This document shows, in pieces, positions 10,239 through 22,927 of a stretch of DNA of 64,000 nt (its first letter is position 1; each line of letters begins with the position of its first letter). Below the pieces are notes generated by a model. The model saw only the letters and a list, made by a program, of their open reading frames with translations, was not told where the DNA came from and made no database searches. The position numbers were made by a program, and so were the translations under genes. Location of the stretch: contig LVLI01000231.1 of the NCBI GenBank assembly GCA_001687465.1, positions 1-64,000 on the forward strand, in the 5' to 3' direction. The stretch comes from Halocafeteria seosinensis. Its lineage: Eukaryota; Sar; Bigyra; Bicosoecida.

Positions 10239-13200
10239 ATGCAGCCAAGCCAGAGACTTCCCATTACCCCATTCCATGCTTTCGGGGTTCGCGTAAGTGG
10301 TACCGAGGCGCATTAGTGAAATCCGAGGAAATTCATTAGTGAAGAGTTGACTGTTTATGCAGAGCAATTTGCCGAGATGTGTTCAGAGGACGAGTGACGG
10401 AGGTAAGACGCTGCGGCAAGTACCATCTATATGTGCTGAACTGTGAGAAAGAAAAACCAAAACTACTCTTCTATTACAGTGGTCTTCTTTGCTTCTGGAA
10501 CGCGGGTAGTGTTTGTGTTACCAAAGGCTGACGTGAGCACCGGGTCAAAGGAACAAAATGAGCTGTTACGAGGGACTTCGTACGAAAACAACACCTACTT
10601 TCTCCCACGGGCCGAAGGCACAGACGATCTCTGTGCGTTTGACGTGAAAGAAGGCGAACCGACGTCGAAGGATGGCGGCAAAAGGGGACTTTTAGTAGCT
10701 GTCTCAGAAAAAGAAGAGCGTCTAGTAGAAGAGGAACGCGAAGGTTCGCGAGTTAAGAGGAAGCGTGTTTTGTCCCATGTGTCGGTTTACGACGTCTCGG
10801 AGCCTCCGGCTTCGTACCTTAAAGACAGAGTGGTACGTTCAACATGACAGCTCTGTATGATTTCTGCAAAGCAGTAAGAACAGCATCCACGCAGGTGTTT
10901 AGCGGAATAGTTACCGCCCTCAAACTGGGTCCCGACAATTCCTTGGTGGTTGTGTATGAGAGCGAGAAACCGCACTCGAAATCTGTCCATGTTGAGGCTT
11001 ATGACCTACGATTTCGTCGTTCGTTAGTGTCCGAGCAACTGACAGTTCTTTCAAAAGACGACCCGTTTGCTTTTGTGGAAGTGAGAAAGATCTGCATACT
11101 TGGGGAGGACCCCCTCACTTTTGCTTTTTTTGGATGCTCCGTGAAACCGCTCGATCCTGCTAATTGCTCCGAAAGCGACAAGCTGAGTCACCCAGTTTAC
11201 CGTTCAGCTTACATTCTAAAGTGTTGGAAACTGGCCACTGTGCCTTCTGTGCGATTCATGGAAATTCCTGTTGTTTCTCAGCTACAATCTACAGAAATAC
11301 TAGGGAAAGCATCTCCTGCCTTGGTTGATATCTCAACTCCGGGAAACAATGTCTTGGTTGCCGTGGACGCAAACCGAATAGTCTGGACCGTTGACGTTAG
11401 TGAGACTGATAATGAGACCTCCGTTTCCAGCCAATTGCAAGTGCCTGTTATAAAAGGTCATCTTCCGCAGGACGCTGACGAGCATAGTGTCTTCTCGTTT
11501 CCATATCTGACGTGCATAGTAGCAACAACCGACGGATTCCTTTTATCTGACAGTAGCAGCAATGTCTTAAGCTACGTCAGATCTAACGTGGATAAAGCAA
11601 GCGTGGAGTCGCCAGCTTGGGAATTTAATGGATACCTGAAAGTCTCGTCTTTTAATGACGAAAAGGCTATGATGGTGCAGTTGACTCCATCTTGCCTTTG
11701 TTACACGCCCTTTGATGAAAGAATTACAATAGTGGTGGGTTCCCCGGTTCCTTTGTGGACAATGCCTTGTCTGGATTATAAGAATTTGAGTTCGGGTGTG
11801 CCTAACCGGATGTCGGAGTTACTAAGCTTAAGCGATAGGGAGTTTGAACGTTGCGCAAAGGCTGAGTACGAACGGGGGGCACTACCGAGCCCATTTGACA
11901 GCGCACACAGCAGCAATCATATGATCTACCCGGGTTCGGCTATTGGAATTCTTCCTTACGAACTGACTACAGTCTCTCGATCCGATACATTTCGTGTCAT
12001 TCAACCAGTTTGGATTACTGATTGCGCTCATGCGGGGAGAATTACGAGTTTATCTGTTCCCAGTACCTGCGGAAACAGCATGCAGACAAAATACATGACC
12101 TCTTGCAGTCGGGATGACGGCACTATAAAGATATGGGATATGGTGACGCGCAAGCCAATTCTCTCGAAATGCTATCCATGGCCTAGTGCGCCTCTTCGCG
12201 TAGCCTTGCATCCTTCTGGATTCTTCCTGGCAGTGTACTTCCCGGGACGGCTTCATGTTTTTGTCATTACGATGGCTTCTCCAAATATTACGGTCGACGA
12301 CTCTGGCGCTGATTTCAATCAACAGCGAGAAGAAGAACTTAAAAACCTTGAGACGTTTCGCGAAGCTAACAGAGCTGCAACAAAGAATTGGAACGACTGC
12401 TTCCTTCAGTGGAAATCGTACTCATCGCGAATTTTAGGGATGGACCTTGCTTCGATGAGCTCCATTGAAATGACCGGTATTCATGTAATTCGATGGTCTA
12501 CTAAAGGAGATAGGATCGCAGTATCAATCGGAACCAAGCTATACGTTTACCAATTTTTGAATCATACTCCCTCTTTATTTCTGGAAGATTTTGCTTCATG
12601 CGTCGTTGGGAAGGACTTGTCTATTCTAGGTAAGAGAGGTGGAAGCAGGAATACTCTTCATAAACAGAACTTCCCGTACTTTTTCCTCATGGGAATTCTC
12701 GATGCAAGTCCGAAGGCTGTTGAAGACTTCTGTTTCGGATTGGAGGATCAATATATTTTCGTAATATCTTCTGATGGGAGCCAATCCACATTCGACCTGA
12801 GGGACTTAGTAGCCTGCTCTAGTGGCTGTGTCGAAGGTGACGACGCAAGAAGCACCGTCGACCTCAAAGGTGCTAGAGATGACACGGTTGCAGAAAAATC
12901 GAGAGTTTGGTTTGATGAAACATTGTCTCCTGTAATTTATCCATGCGGAGAATTTTCGTCGGAGAGTGGATATCAGACGTACACATCCAATTCTGTCTTC
13001 ATCGACACTCCTCCCTGGGCAGCTGAAGGTGGGCAGCTTTCTTTGATTCCGGAGGATGTTAAGCAAGCCGACAAGCAAAATGATGGTCCTCGACGAGGAA
13101 TACTAGTGTCGCACTCTCACTACGTAAGCGACAACAGCAATTTGACAAAGGTATTCCTTGACGGGAAGTTTTCGGAGGTACGGAGCAAAGAGTACTCTCA

Positions 13201-15930
13201 AGAATCCCTTCGTGAAGCTCAAACGAACCCCATAGGGAGATGCAGCACTATTTGTGGGCTGTGTCTGCCTTACTTTCTGCGAGGAAAGCAGTATCTAAGT
13301 TCATCGGTTCCTCCCTTCTCCATAGCCTTGTGGGGAGGAACTGGGCAGGGATCAATCGTACAGTTATGTTATCCTCAGGAAGAAACGAAACGTCCGGCGG
13401 GCGGACGGCGTCGCTCAAGCGTACAAAGTACAGAGGTAGGTGAGACTGCGTCCTCTAAGGCTGCTTGGAGTATGGATGGCATCTTCATGGCAGAGAAGTG
13501 TCATTCAGGTAAGAGTTTCACGCAATTGCCATATTTCAATCCTCAGTTCACTGTTGGGAGATCAAACTCGGGCATCACAAATTTACATTGTACATCCGAC
13601 GGCACATTCTTAGTCTCGAGTGGGAGCGACGGGAGCATCTTTTTGTATCTGGTAGATGCGGTAGCCTCTGCCAGATGGCTTCGTCTTGGAGTTCCCATTC
13701 GTTCCCCCGTTGAGCGGTTTGTAGGAATCGACAGAGGCGCAAAGAAAGAATCCATGTCATCCCGCCTAAGGACTTCGTACAAGGCGGCGCTAACGCGCTG
13801 GCAGAGAGGTATTTACGTTCTTGCTGCCGGTGTTAGAGAACTACGCAGCAAATTTTCTACTACTTCTGAGGCTACCGCCCTTAATAATATTCAAAGCCTG
13901 TTGGAGTCAGAAGAGCAGTACTCTCTTGTTCCGAACAGTACCTTCAGAGAATGGGAATCGTGGCTCTTCCGCTTAAGAAGCGGTAATAACAGGCTTCATC
14001 ATGACTTCGATCAATCGTTAGATAGGATACGAGAAGATTACAACGAGAATATCCGTGCGATTGAGCGCAGGTACGAAGAAAAGTATAAAGAACTAGAACG
14101 TGACAAGGAGATGAACAATGTGCAGTTACAACACACCATTAATGATCTTAAGTCAAAGGTATCAGCAATGCAGCAGGTTCGTGCTTAATTCATCCTTTAG
14201 TGTGATGTGTGGTGCGCACGTCGCTCATTGTTTCGTTGTTTGGATATCAGGATGCTGATTCTCGAGAGCGCGATCACGAACTAGGATTCCAGGAGAAGCT
14301 TTCAGGTGCTCAAAAGACTATTGAGAAGTTATTAAACATGGTTGAGAAGCAAAAAACACAATCTATAGGTGCGTCGATGTGGATAATTCGGTTATTCTCT
14401 TTCTCCTCACATTAAAACCCCAATGCCTGGTTCTCAGAAAATTTGAAAGCCAGCCAAAGGAGTGCTGAAGCACAGCAAGAAGAGCTAATGCAAGAATTCA
14501 AAGCGAAGGTCAAGGAGCAAGCGAAGGAAATTGAAAAACTGAGAAACGATTTGGAGTTCAGCAAAGAACAGCATCAGCGATTTATGGATGAGCTTGAAAA
14601 AACGAACGACGACGAAATTGTAAAATTTAGGGCGTTGCTGGACAAAGCAGCGAAGGAGACTAAACAAGCCCGTAACCAGGCACACAGTGACATTGCTGTT
14701 CTAAAAGGCCAGCTATCCTCCGCAAAAGCTGCTGAAAAGGAGTCTGAAGAAGCTAAAAAAATTGAAGCCGGTTACAGGAAAGAGAACGCTGCACAAGTAG
14801 AGAAGTTATCTTCGCGTCTAGTAGAATTGCAAAGAGAAAACCAACAGCTCCACATATCTCTTCGCAGTCGCGATCAGCAACTAGCGCAGTCAGAAGCCAA
14901 CAAGCGTGAACTTGAGAGCGATAGAGAGAACTTGCAAAACCAAGTGTACGAACTACGATCCAGACTAGAGCCGGCTGAAAGAAATAGCGAAATGCTGAAG
15001 CAACAAATTCGCGACCTGAATGAAGAACTGACGCACATTTCGGAAGAGCAACAACGGAGAGATGCAACAATAAAGAAGTCTGAACGGCAAAGCAACTCAC
15101 TGTCTAAACAGAAAGGAAAACTAGAGTCTGACATGAACACTATCTTGAATTTCGTGAAGAGGTTCCAACAAAGACTATGCGAATTCGAAGATAGAATGCC
15201 ATTTACTCCTTCAGAATGGGAATACGTCTTTAAGTCGCTTTACGACGAATTTGTAATATCTGTTCCACTTTTGAGCTCCCAATTGAGTGCCTTTGACACC
15301 GCGAAAACGCTGCGACGGCAGCAGAGCAGTCCCGAGACCGAGGGAACTGAAGTTAGTCTGACGGCCTCGCCAATGAAAGGTATTCTGGAACGGAAATCGA
15401 AACATGCCACGGACAACAAGGAGGTGTCAGTACTCAACCAGTATTATGGAGATACCACACCCGTTGAACGAGGAAAGAGCGCTGGTCTGTGGGCGTCGAA
15501 AACGCTACAGACTATTGGGTCCACTGACTCTAAACATTCGAAAGGGCTTACTCGTAGCGCTCAAACTCTAGGCGGTACAAGCCGGCAAACTGCTGAAAAA
15601 GATGAGTTCCGAGAGAGCGCATCAACTGTAGAATTACCTGCAATATACGACAGTATCCTTCGAGGAGCCACTGAAATCAACCAGCAGAGACAGAGCCTTC
15701 TCCATACCCGCCAGGTGGTGGACAAGCAGGTTGAGCACAAGAATAAAGTACACACGGTACAGCAGAAGAAGATGGTAGATCAGAATCTCGACCTCTTGAC
15801 ACAATTGAACCAAAGCAACTATGAAAATTCGAAGTTGAAGGAACGCATTGCTTCTCTCGAGAAACAGGTATCAGAATCGCAACCATGGCCAGACACGTCT
15901 TCAGAAGACACCGCTATAAAGAAATATTAA
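10239..15930 (+). CDS. CFAP57: Cilia- and flagella-associated protein 57 (WD-repeat plus coiled coil)
   Basis: Six exons (10239-10292, 10363-10402, 10480-10832, 10895-14176, 14251-14368, 14438-15930) sum to 1780 codons with every phase matching. The N-terminus ITPFHAFGVR resembles the HAYGLR opening of CFAP57/FAP57. A WD-type beta-propeller region follows, with SCSRDDGTIKIWDM near 12110 and a second block with SSGSDGSIFLYLVD near 13617. The last 500 or so residues are coiled coil, ending in the segment NKVHTVQQKKMVDQNLDLL before the final heptads. FAP57 is part of the inner dynein arm regulatory scaffold of motile cilia. At 1779 residues it is longer than the human protein (about 1250), mainly through a long region between the propellers and a Ser-rich insert in the tail. 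The gene is convergent with the ferredoxin reductase (42 bases apart). Confidence 0.85.
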
Positions 15931-15972
15931 CGAAAACAATCCTTCTGGTTTCATCACGGTATCGCTTGCTGT

Positions 15973-17703
15973 TCACTTCCCCGACGCAATAGAAATAAGT
16001 TCATCAAGGTCTACAACCTTTGAGCGCAGTTTGTTCTTCCTGGTGCCTCGGCTGATTTCTTCTTGGTCAATCTTTTGCCAGCCTGACCAATCCACAATCG
16101 AGCTCGGGCTTCTCTTAAGGGTGTCAGTTTCTCTTGTGGGGAAAAAACGAATGGACTTGCTCTGTGCATCCTCTACGATTGCACCCGTTGTTTCTTTTGC
16201 ATCTGTTATATTTGTCCCAATGATACCCGAGGGTCCGCGTTTCAGCCAACCGGCAACATATACCCCTCGCATTGCTGTGTCATGTCCCTCGAATACACGT
16301 CCGTGTGCGCTCGGAACTACTTTTCGCTTCTCATCAAATGGCACCTCCTCGACCCGGTTACTAGAATAGCCTATGCTTTTCAACACAAGGCCTGCTCTAA
16401 CGAATTCAATAATGTCAGTGGAGCGCACTTGTTGTTCTCCCGCGGTGCCTGTGAGTTCGGTAAGCCGGACATTGATTCCTGAGACACCGGTATCATTCGG
16501 GTTGTCAGCCGGTAGTATTTTTTCTGGGGAACGCAGGAAACGGAAAACGCAATGTTTTTCCCATGATGATTCCGAAAGTACATCCCACAAGGAGCCCTCA
16601 TAAGCATGCCTTTCCAACAAATCCTGAATGCGTCGTTTTGCTCTACTGTTTCGGAGTTCTTCTTCCGATGCATCAGTCTTCCCCTGTTGCATTTCATCTT
16701 TTAAGACTACCATGGCTGTATCTTTTATCCGAGTCATCTCACGTAACTCCTTTATTGTAAATGCAGCCTGCACATGCCCTCGACGCCCGAGGATGTGCAC
16801 GCGCCGGACGTTTGAGTGTCTTAATGCCTCTTCAGCGTGTTCGGCAATATCAGTTTCCTGCAGTTCCTCTAGAGGCTTTAGAAGTATTCGCGCGCAGTCT
16901 AAAGCGACGTTCCCGTTTCCCACTATGGCAACATCTTCTGTCGAAAGGTCGAAGTACCCATCTCGGTACAACGAAGCAAAGCTCGGGTGGCCATTGTACC
17001 AGTTGACAAAGTCTCGAGCAGAGATAACGTTCCTAAGATCTTCACCTTCTATACCAAGACGCCGATCCGACTGCAACAATACGGCATACTTAAACAAGCT
17101 TGTACGATTACCTGCACAATTCAAAGAAGGGAACTACTTACCTCTGCGCCGTACGCCAACACGACAGCACTGTACTCCTCCCGAAGTTGGGATAGTGAGA
17201 TGTCAGAGCCCAGGCGCATGTTGCCAAAAAAACGAAAGCAAGGAGACTGTGCAACCTCCGTAAAATCGTTTTGGACAGCCTTTACTTCCGGATGATCAGG
17301 GGCGACCCCACTTCTCACTAACCCTGGGTAGAACGAGCACGACGCCATGATCGAGAGTGAGAGAGCACGACGTTGGCGAACGAACCCACTTACCAAACGG
17401 TGTTGGCAGCGCTTCAAGCATATCTATTTGCACGTTGAATCCTTTCTCTTGAAGCTGCTTGAGTGTGTACTTGGCAGTATAGAATCCTGCAGGGCCCGAT
17501 CCTACGACACACACACGAATTGTGAGCGCGGTTGCTTCCTCATGTTGGTGTCTCCTGCTACCACGAACTATGGAAGAAAGTCCTCCCCGAGGAAAAGTTT
17601 CCCAGTTTGGTCGAGCGATACAAAAGGAAGGTCTTATTTGGCAAAATCCTCTCCACACTGCCTGGGCAGCAGGCAGTCTCTGTATCATGCGCACCAGCGT
17701 CAT
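15973..17703 (-). CDS. FDXR: NADPH:adrenodoxin-type ferredoxin reductase, mitochondrial
   Basis: Three exons (17703-17394, 17323-17142, 17070-15973) give 529 residues with matching phases and introns of 70 and 71 bases. The N-terminus (MTLVRMIQRLPAAQAVWRG) looks like a mitochondrial presequence. An FAD dinucleotide site VCVVGSGPAGFYTA follows, then GLVRSGVAPDHPEVK, VLAYGAE, an NADP site AIVGNGNVALDCAR, RRGHVQAAFT and the C-terminal WLKRGPSGIIGTNITDA. All are hallmarks of the adrenodoxin reductase/Arh1 family. The enzyme passes electrons from NADPH to a mitochondrial [2Fe-2S] ferredoxin for Fe-S cluster, heme A and ubiquinone work. The open frame continues upstream of the chosen ATG to about 17916, but the presequence supports 17703. 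Confidence 0.93.
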
Positions 17704-18287
17704 GCCTTTGTGAATGTCGTGGTGTGGACCTAAACAAGCATACAAACCTAAGAAAGACAGCGGCCAGACTGGAAGAAAAAAAAATGGTCGCAAACAATAC
17801 AGTGGACACCATCTTTCCCCACAGCTCGTCATGCATGAAGCATGGGGCTTGTATAATGACGGCTTCACAAGAGGCGCGCGCCTCTCTAGACCCTCCATCT
17901 TCAACGTGGCAGACACAGTGAAACAAATGTTTACCCGAACCGATCGAAGACCTTTTTTGTTCCTCTGTGCTCTCCCTCTTTGGAGTGTATGGAACCTTTG
18001 AAGTCCTTAGAAGCGACAACATGGCATGGCTTGGCAGTAAGTGCGAGCATTTACGAACGAGTCGACAAAAAGAACAGAAGTAGGACAGTATCTATTCTGT
18101 AAGCGTGCTTTCACTTGACAAATTTGTGGCAAGTGCAGCTCAATAGCACTGTTCGCGTGTGTCTTTCATTGGCGAGACGTCTATCTTCGTCGTGTTCTCG
18201 AGACTCTAGAGACTTCCAATCACGAGCAATATTTTCTTTGGTTTGATTCAAGTGCTCAGCCAAAACGCACTATAGGTTCTGCTTACA

Positions 18288-21200
18288 ATGGTGCTTCCGT
18301 CGGCCCAAGAACAGGCCGAAAAAGTGAGGGGATTCTTGTCCTCTGCCGGCCTCACGGCGCACATGAAAGAAGGTAACACTTGCTACCCCATATCAGTCGA
18401 GTGGCTTCAAAAATTTAGACAGTATGTGGGTTTGGAAGAGAAGAATACCTCGGGGGAACCAGTAAGTCTCTTCCTTCCACGTGCCACTGTTGTAAACGAA
18501 GAGTATCAATCAACATTTGGTTGAACAGGAACCTCCTGGCCCGATTGATAACTCAGATCTGCAAGACGAAGAGGTTGCTGAATGCTTGAGACCCGGCTTG
18601 GTAAGATTTGAAGGTGGACATGTCGTCCAGCTACACAATCGTTTAGCTCTTTGCGACGTTCAGGTTGAGTACCAACATTTCGAGTGGATCCCAAATGAAG
18701 CATGGGAGTTTCTGCATTCCTGGTATGGAGGTGGACCCGCATTCCCGCGTGAAGTGCAAGCTCTCGGAGGTCCGAAAGATCTTAAAGTAGACATGTATCC
18801 TCAGCACTGCACAGTATGTGGTATGGTGTGTGCAGTAGTATGCCTCAACGTTTACCATCGTACACACTTGGACACAGATCTTTGTCGTAGACGAGGACGG
18901 GAAGTTTCCAAAGGAAGGGGAGCATCCTCTCAGCATGCTGCTCCGGCGAAACTTGACAATTTTAGATGTACGTATTGTCTTCAACCTGATTGAAGCAGGA
19001 GCGCTAGTTTTAAGTTACGATGGTTTTCGTCCGTCGCTCAGGCTCGAGACGATATTCTTCGGGCCACCGGCTTTAATCCCGAAAGGGATAGCCCGAAGTT
19101 TCTTGTTAGAGACCGCGGAGTCTGGAAAGCGCTAGAAGATGAGGGCATCGATCACGAACAGGCTGACGTAGAGGAAGTAAGGGATCCCTGCTCAGGTTTG
19201 TGGAAGAAAAGACGTTCATCTTGCGGAAAATATCTGTGGATTGCAGGTGGCCGCCAATCAGAAAGACCTAGGTATTCTCGTTGCTGACTGCACGGAACAA
19301 TCGTTGGTGGACAAAGCTGCTGAAGACGCTGAGAAGCTTATGAGACGACGGAAAGATACCCAGTCGTGGAGGCGGTCCTTAAAAGAGTTGGACAAAGTAG
19401 ATGTCTTTGATAAGAAAACGAATGAATGGAGAGCTGGAATGATTGCCCAAGTTTTACCCCCTCATCCCCCTACATCTGATGATTCCGGTGAAAATGATCG
19501 CCTGGAAGTAAAGTTCGAAGGGTGGAATAAATCCCGCGAGTACTACTTGCGATCTTCGAAACTGCTTCTACCTCTACATTCGAAGACGACAGATTGGCGG
19601 GCAAAGCTGAAAAGGGGATCATTCGTCGAGTATGCTAATGCTCCGGAGGAAGGGCGATGGCAACTATGTAAAGTACTCAAGCGTTATAGTGAAGAGCTGA
19701 CTATTTGTCCTGTTAAGCATCCCGCGGACGTCATTTCAGTGCCGCTCGATTCGTCAAAATTATGCCCCGGTGGGACACATGTTGATCTCAAGTTCCACGA
19801 ATCCAAACTTGACGATGATAATGATGATGACTGGCAACCGCGGTTTGGGGGTTATGGGTCAGCAGGAAAGCCGGTGGTCCCCGGCGCAGTCGGATTAAAT
19901 AATATTGGTAATACATGCTTTATGAATAGTATGTTGCAGTGCTTGAGTAACACTGAACCGCTTACTCGGTATTTTCTCAACGGGAACTGGAAGAAAGATA
20001 TCAACCCAGACAACCCGCTCGGGGAAGGAGGTAGAATAGCGACTGCGTACGCCAGGCTTTTGAAAGAAATTTGGTCCGGTGCAACTAGGACATGTTCACC
20101 AAGAGAGCTAAAGCATGAAGTAGGTCGTGCAAAGAGTGACTTCCTAGGCTATGCACAACAAGATAGCCAGGAATTCATGAGCTTCTTGCTGGATGGAATC
20201 CATGAAGACCTTAACCGTATCCGGAAAAAACCGTATATCGAGGATGTCGAAAGCAAGGGAAGACCGGATGCCATCGTCGCCAGAGAGGCTTGGCGCCGTG
20301 CCAAAATGCGGAATGACAGTATTGTATGGGACATGTTTGCAGGACAACTGAAAAGCCACATTTGCTGTAACGTTTGTTCTAACGAGAGCATAACATTTGA
20401 CCCGTACACGACCATCAGTTTGACTATTTCGGAGCATGAAACGAAGAAGGCTCTTGTGTTTACATTCATTCCCTACGATGGCCGGTTCCACCACACTCGT
20501 TACAAGAGTCTTGTACCTAAAGGGGGAGTTATAAATGACGTTATCGAATGGCTTTGCACTGAAGCGAAGTTCCCTCACTCAGAGGACGCTGATATTCCTC
20601 GACAACAGCCTGAAGATCAGACCATTCGACGCGGCGAGAATGGACTGGCCCCGTCCGAGATGGTTGTAACGAAAGTTAGCGAGCGCAACAGTAGAATTGT
20701 ACAGCTGCTGCATCCCCAGGATCCCATCGCAGATATTCACGGTAGCGATTGGATTTATGTGTATGAAATGCCAAAATTAAATGATTCGCGCATGAAGGAA
20801 ATAGAAGACCAACAACGCAAGAAGCACCAGCGTGCAGAAATGGCAAGAGCATTTAAGCAATCTGATCGTGAAATTGAGAAAGCAGAAGGAGAGACGGATG
20901 AGGACATCAAGGAACTGCTTAAATTTAGATTTATTGAAAATGAGGAATACTTGCTGCAAGTCCGCCACCGTGTAGAGGGAAAGGGTTTCATGTCCAGTTC
21001 GCTCTCCCCGTACGGGCTTCCAGAGGTGCTTTCGGTACCGGTTGCTGCTGGCAAGTTGGACATTGGACCAACTGGCAAACAGCTATACGAGGCAACGTGG
21101 CACAAAGTTCAACGTTGGCTGGTACCTGACTTGCCTGATGAGTTCAACGCAGAAAAACCTCCCTATTCGCTGTCATTAGGGAGAATTGATGAATTTGGAT

Positions 21201-21994
21201 CGGCACGTGACTTCGAAAAGGTTGATATAGACGAAGAACCAATACAAATAGATCCGAAAAAGTGTGTTTTGTGTGTAGACTGGAAGTCTTATAAGCGCGA
21301 CGAATATGGCCTGAAAGAAGAGCATGCAATTAAAGACCCTGCAGAGGTTGTTCTGCAGGAGCAGACCTCGTATGAACCAGTTAAAGATAAAGATGATATT
21401 ACCGATTTGGAGACTTGTCTGGAAAGGAATTCTGAAAAAGAACAGCTTGGGAGCCATGATATGTGGTTCTGTCCACATTGCCGATGTTTTCGCCAAGCAT
21501 ACAAGAAAATGGATATTTACACGGCCCCTGACGTCTTGGTTGTCCATCTTAAACGGTTTCATAGCACCAACTACGGTAGATCGCTGACGAGTTTCCTCCA
21601 AAGGGATAAACTCAATAACTTAGTGAAGTTCCCAACGGAGGGATTGGACTTGACTCCTTACGTTGTCGGTCCACAGAAAACGAAGCATATTTACGATTGC
21701 TACGGAGTAAGTAACCACTCTGGAGGCTTGGGCGGTGGCCACTACACAGCATACGCGAAAAACTTTGAGAACGGTACATGGTATCATTTTAACGACAGCT
21801 TCGTGAGCGAAGCTACCAATGATGATGTTGTGACCCGACAAGCGTATGTACTATTTTTCCGTCGACGGGAACCAAGTGGGATTGCCGAAGGTGACTTCTT
21901 GGAAGAGGCTGCCCAGCGAGAAACTGAGCGCTTTCGACAACGAGGAGACACCGTAGGATCTCTTGGTGAGGAACTTCCCGAATCCAAAGAGTAA
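18288..21994 (+). CDS. Ubiquitin-specific protease of the USP4/USP11/USP15 type (DUSP-UBL-USP)
   Basis: Five exons (18288-18461, 18529-18813, 18878-18967, 19042-19176, 19247-21994) give 1143 residues with all phases matching. The N-terminal DUSP domain shows PISVEWLQKFRQYVG and PGPIDNSDL. A ubiquitin-like domain follows (VDMYPQHCTIFVVDEDGKF). Next comes a Tudor/chromo-barrel-like part of about 150 residues (VDVFDKKTNEWRAGMIAQVL ... VKFEGWNKSREYYLRSSKL). The catalytic domain has the Cys box GLNNIGNTCFMNSMLQCLSN (Cys near residue 452), zinc-finger cysteines CNVC and CPHC, and the His box GGLGGGHYTAYAK (near residue 1059) followed by WYHFND. Both catalytic Cys and His are present, so it should be active in removing ubiquitin from substrates. 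A long acidic and charged insert splits the catalytic domain, as in USP4 and USP15. Confidence 0.9.
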
Positions 21995-22376
21995 CTCCTA
22001 CCAAGTAATTAATAGTCTTCTCTATAGATGTTGAGTGCATGAATTTTGCAGCACAATACACACCCCCTGTCCCAACCCAAGAAGCAGACTTTCTCGCACC
22101 GTCCGTGATACAAGTAATACCCCTAGCACTCATCCGTGCTTCCGCAAGTTAGTAGTAACTAAACAGCCGAGGGGACCGGCGAGGGCCCTCGAACTACAAC
22201 CGTGCGATCGCGGATTGGCATTGCAATTTGGCAAAATTGCGGCTGCTAAGTTGAGTCAGCGTCGTTTCCAGGGGGGTTGTCAAGAAAACCAAAAGCACCC
22301 CAAAAAAATTGGATTGTTTCGTTGCTTGTGGTATACACTAGGAGGGGTAGTTGCTTCTATCGTAAAGAAACAGAAA

Positions 22377-22715
22377 ATGTCTGATATTAATCGAGCAGCG
22401 AGTGCCGGTGGCGCTGAGGCGACGCCTACCGCGGGGTCTCTGCCTTACATATGTGGAGGTATGTTACACCAATGACCCTCATATGAACATTATCAACGAA
22501 CTGTATAGGTAACCGCGCTGCAGACTGTGGTGTATGGAACACTATCAAACCAAGTGACCCTGTACGATGCCGGACGTGTGGACATCGGGTGCTGTATAAA
22601 CCTCGAACAAAACGATGTACGTACCGATTCCATACTGGCCAACAGGCTTCTTCTGCTCTGTGTGTATATATGTTTACGCCATGGCTACGCAGTGGCCCAA
22701 TATGAAGCACGATAA
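22377..22715 (+). CDS. POLR2K: RNA polymerase I/II/III shared subunit RPABC4 (Rpb12)
   Basis: Three exons (22377-22458, 22524-22616, 22693-22715) encode 65 residues. The zinc-binding core is YICGDCG followed by [19 protein letters not shown], giving the CxxC...CxxC site, and the tail LAQYEAR closely matches the conserved end of Rpb12. This is the smallest zinc-binding subunit of all three nuclear RNA polymerases. The middle exon joins GGAG and AC to restore the conserved Asp of CGDCG, and the last exon carries only seven codons and the stop. The N-terminal 20 residues are variable and Ala/Gly-rich, as expected for this family. It lies about 380 bases after the ubiquitin protease on the same strand. 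Confidence 0.93.
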
Positions 22716-22927
22716 ACTCAAGAGCCAGACGGGAGGCGAACGAGTTCACGCCTTGGGAAACAGGGAAACTAATGTCGATTAAGAGACACACAGTCTTTCT
22801 TCTGTGGTGTATTAAAATGTCTGAAAGATCATGATTGCAATTAGGTTGGGTGGAAATGGTGGAATATTGTATTGTAGACAAATGTGTGTATTGAGTTGAA
22901 CAGGAATTGTACAACCAACCGGAACAT

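Noticed and set aside
17714-18001. Plus-strand 95-codon frame near the ferredoxin reductase start
   Set aside because: It overlaps the upstream region of the reductase, lacks any recognisable domain and is not supported by splice context.
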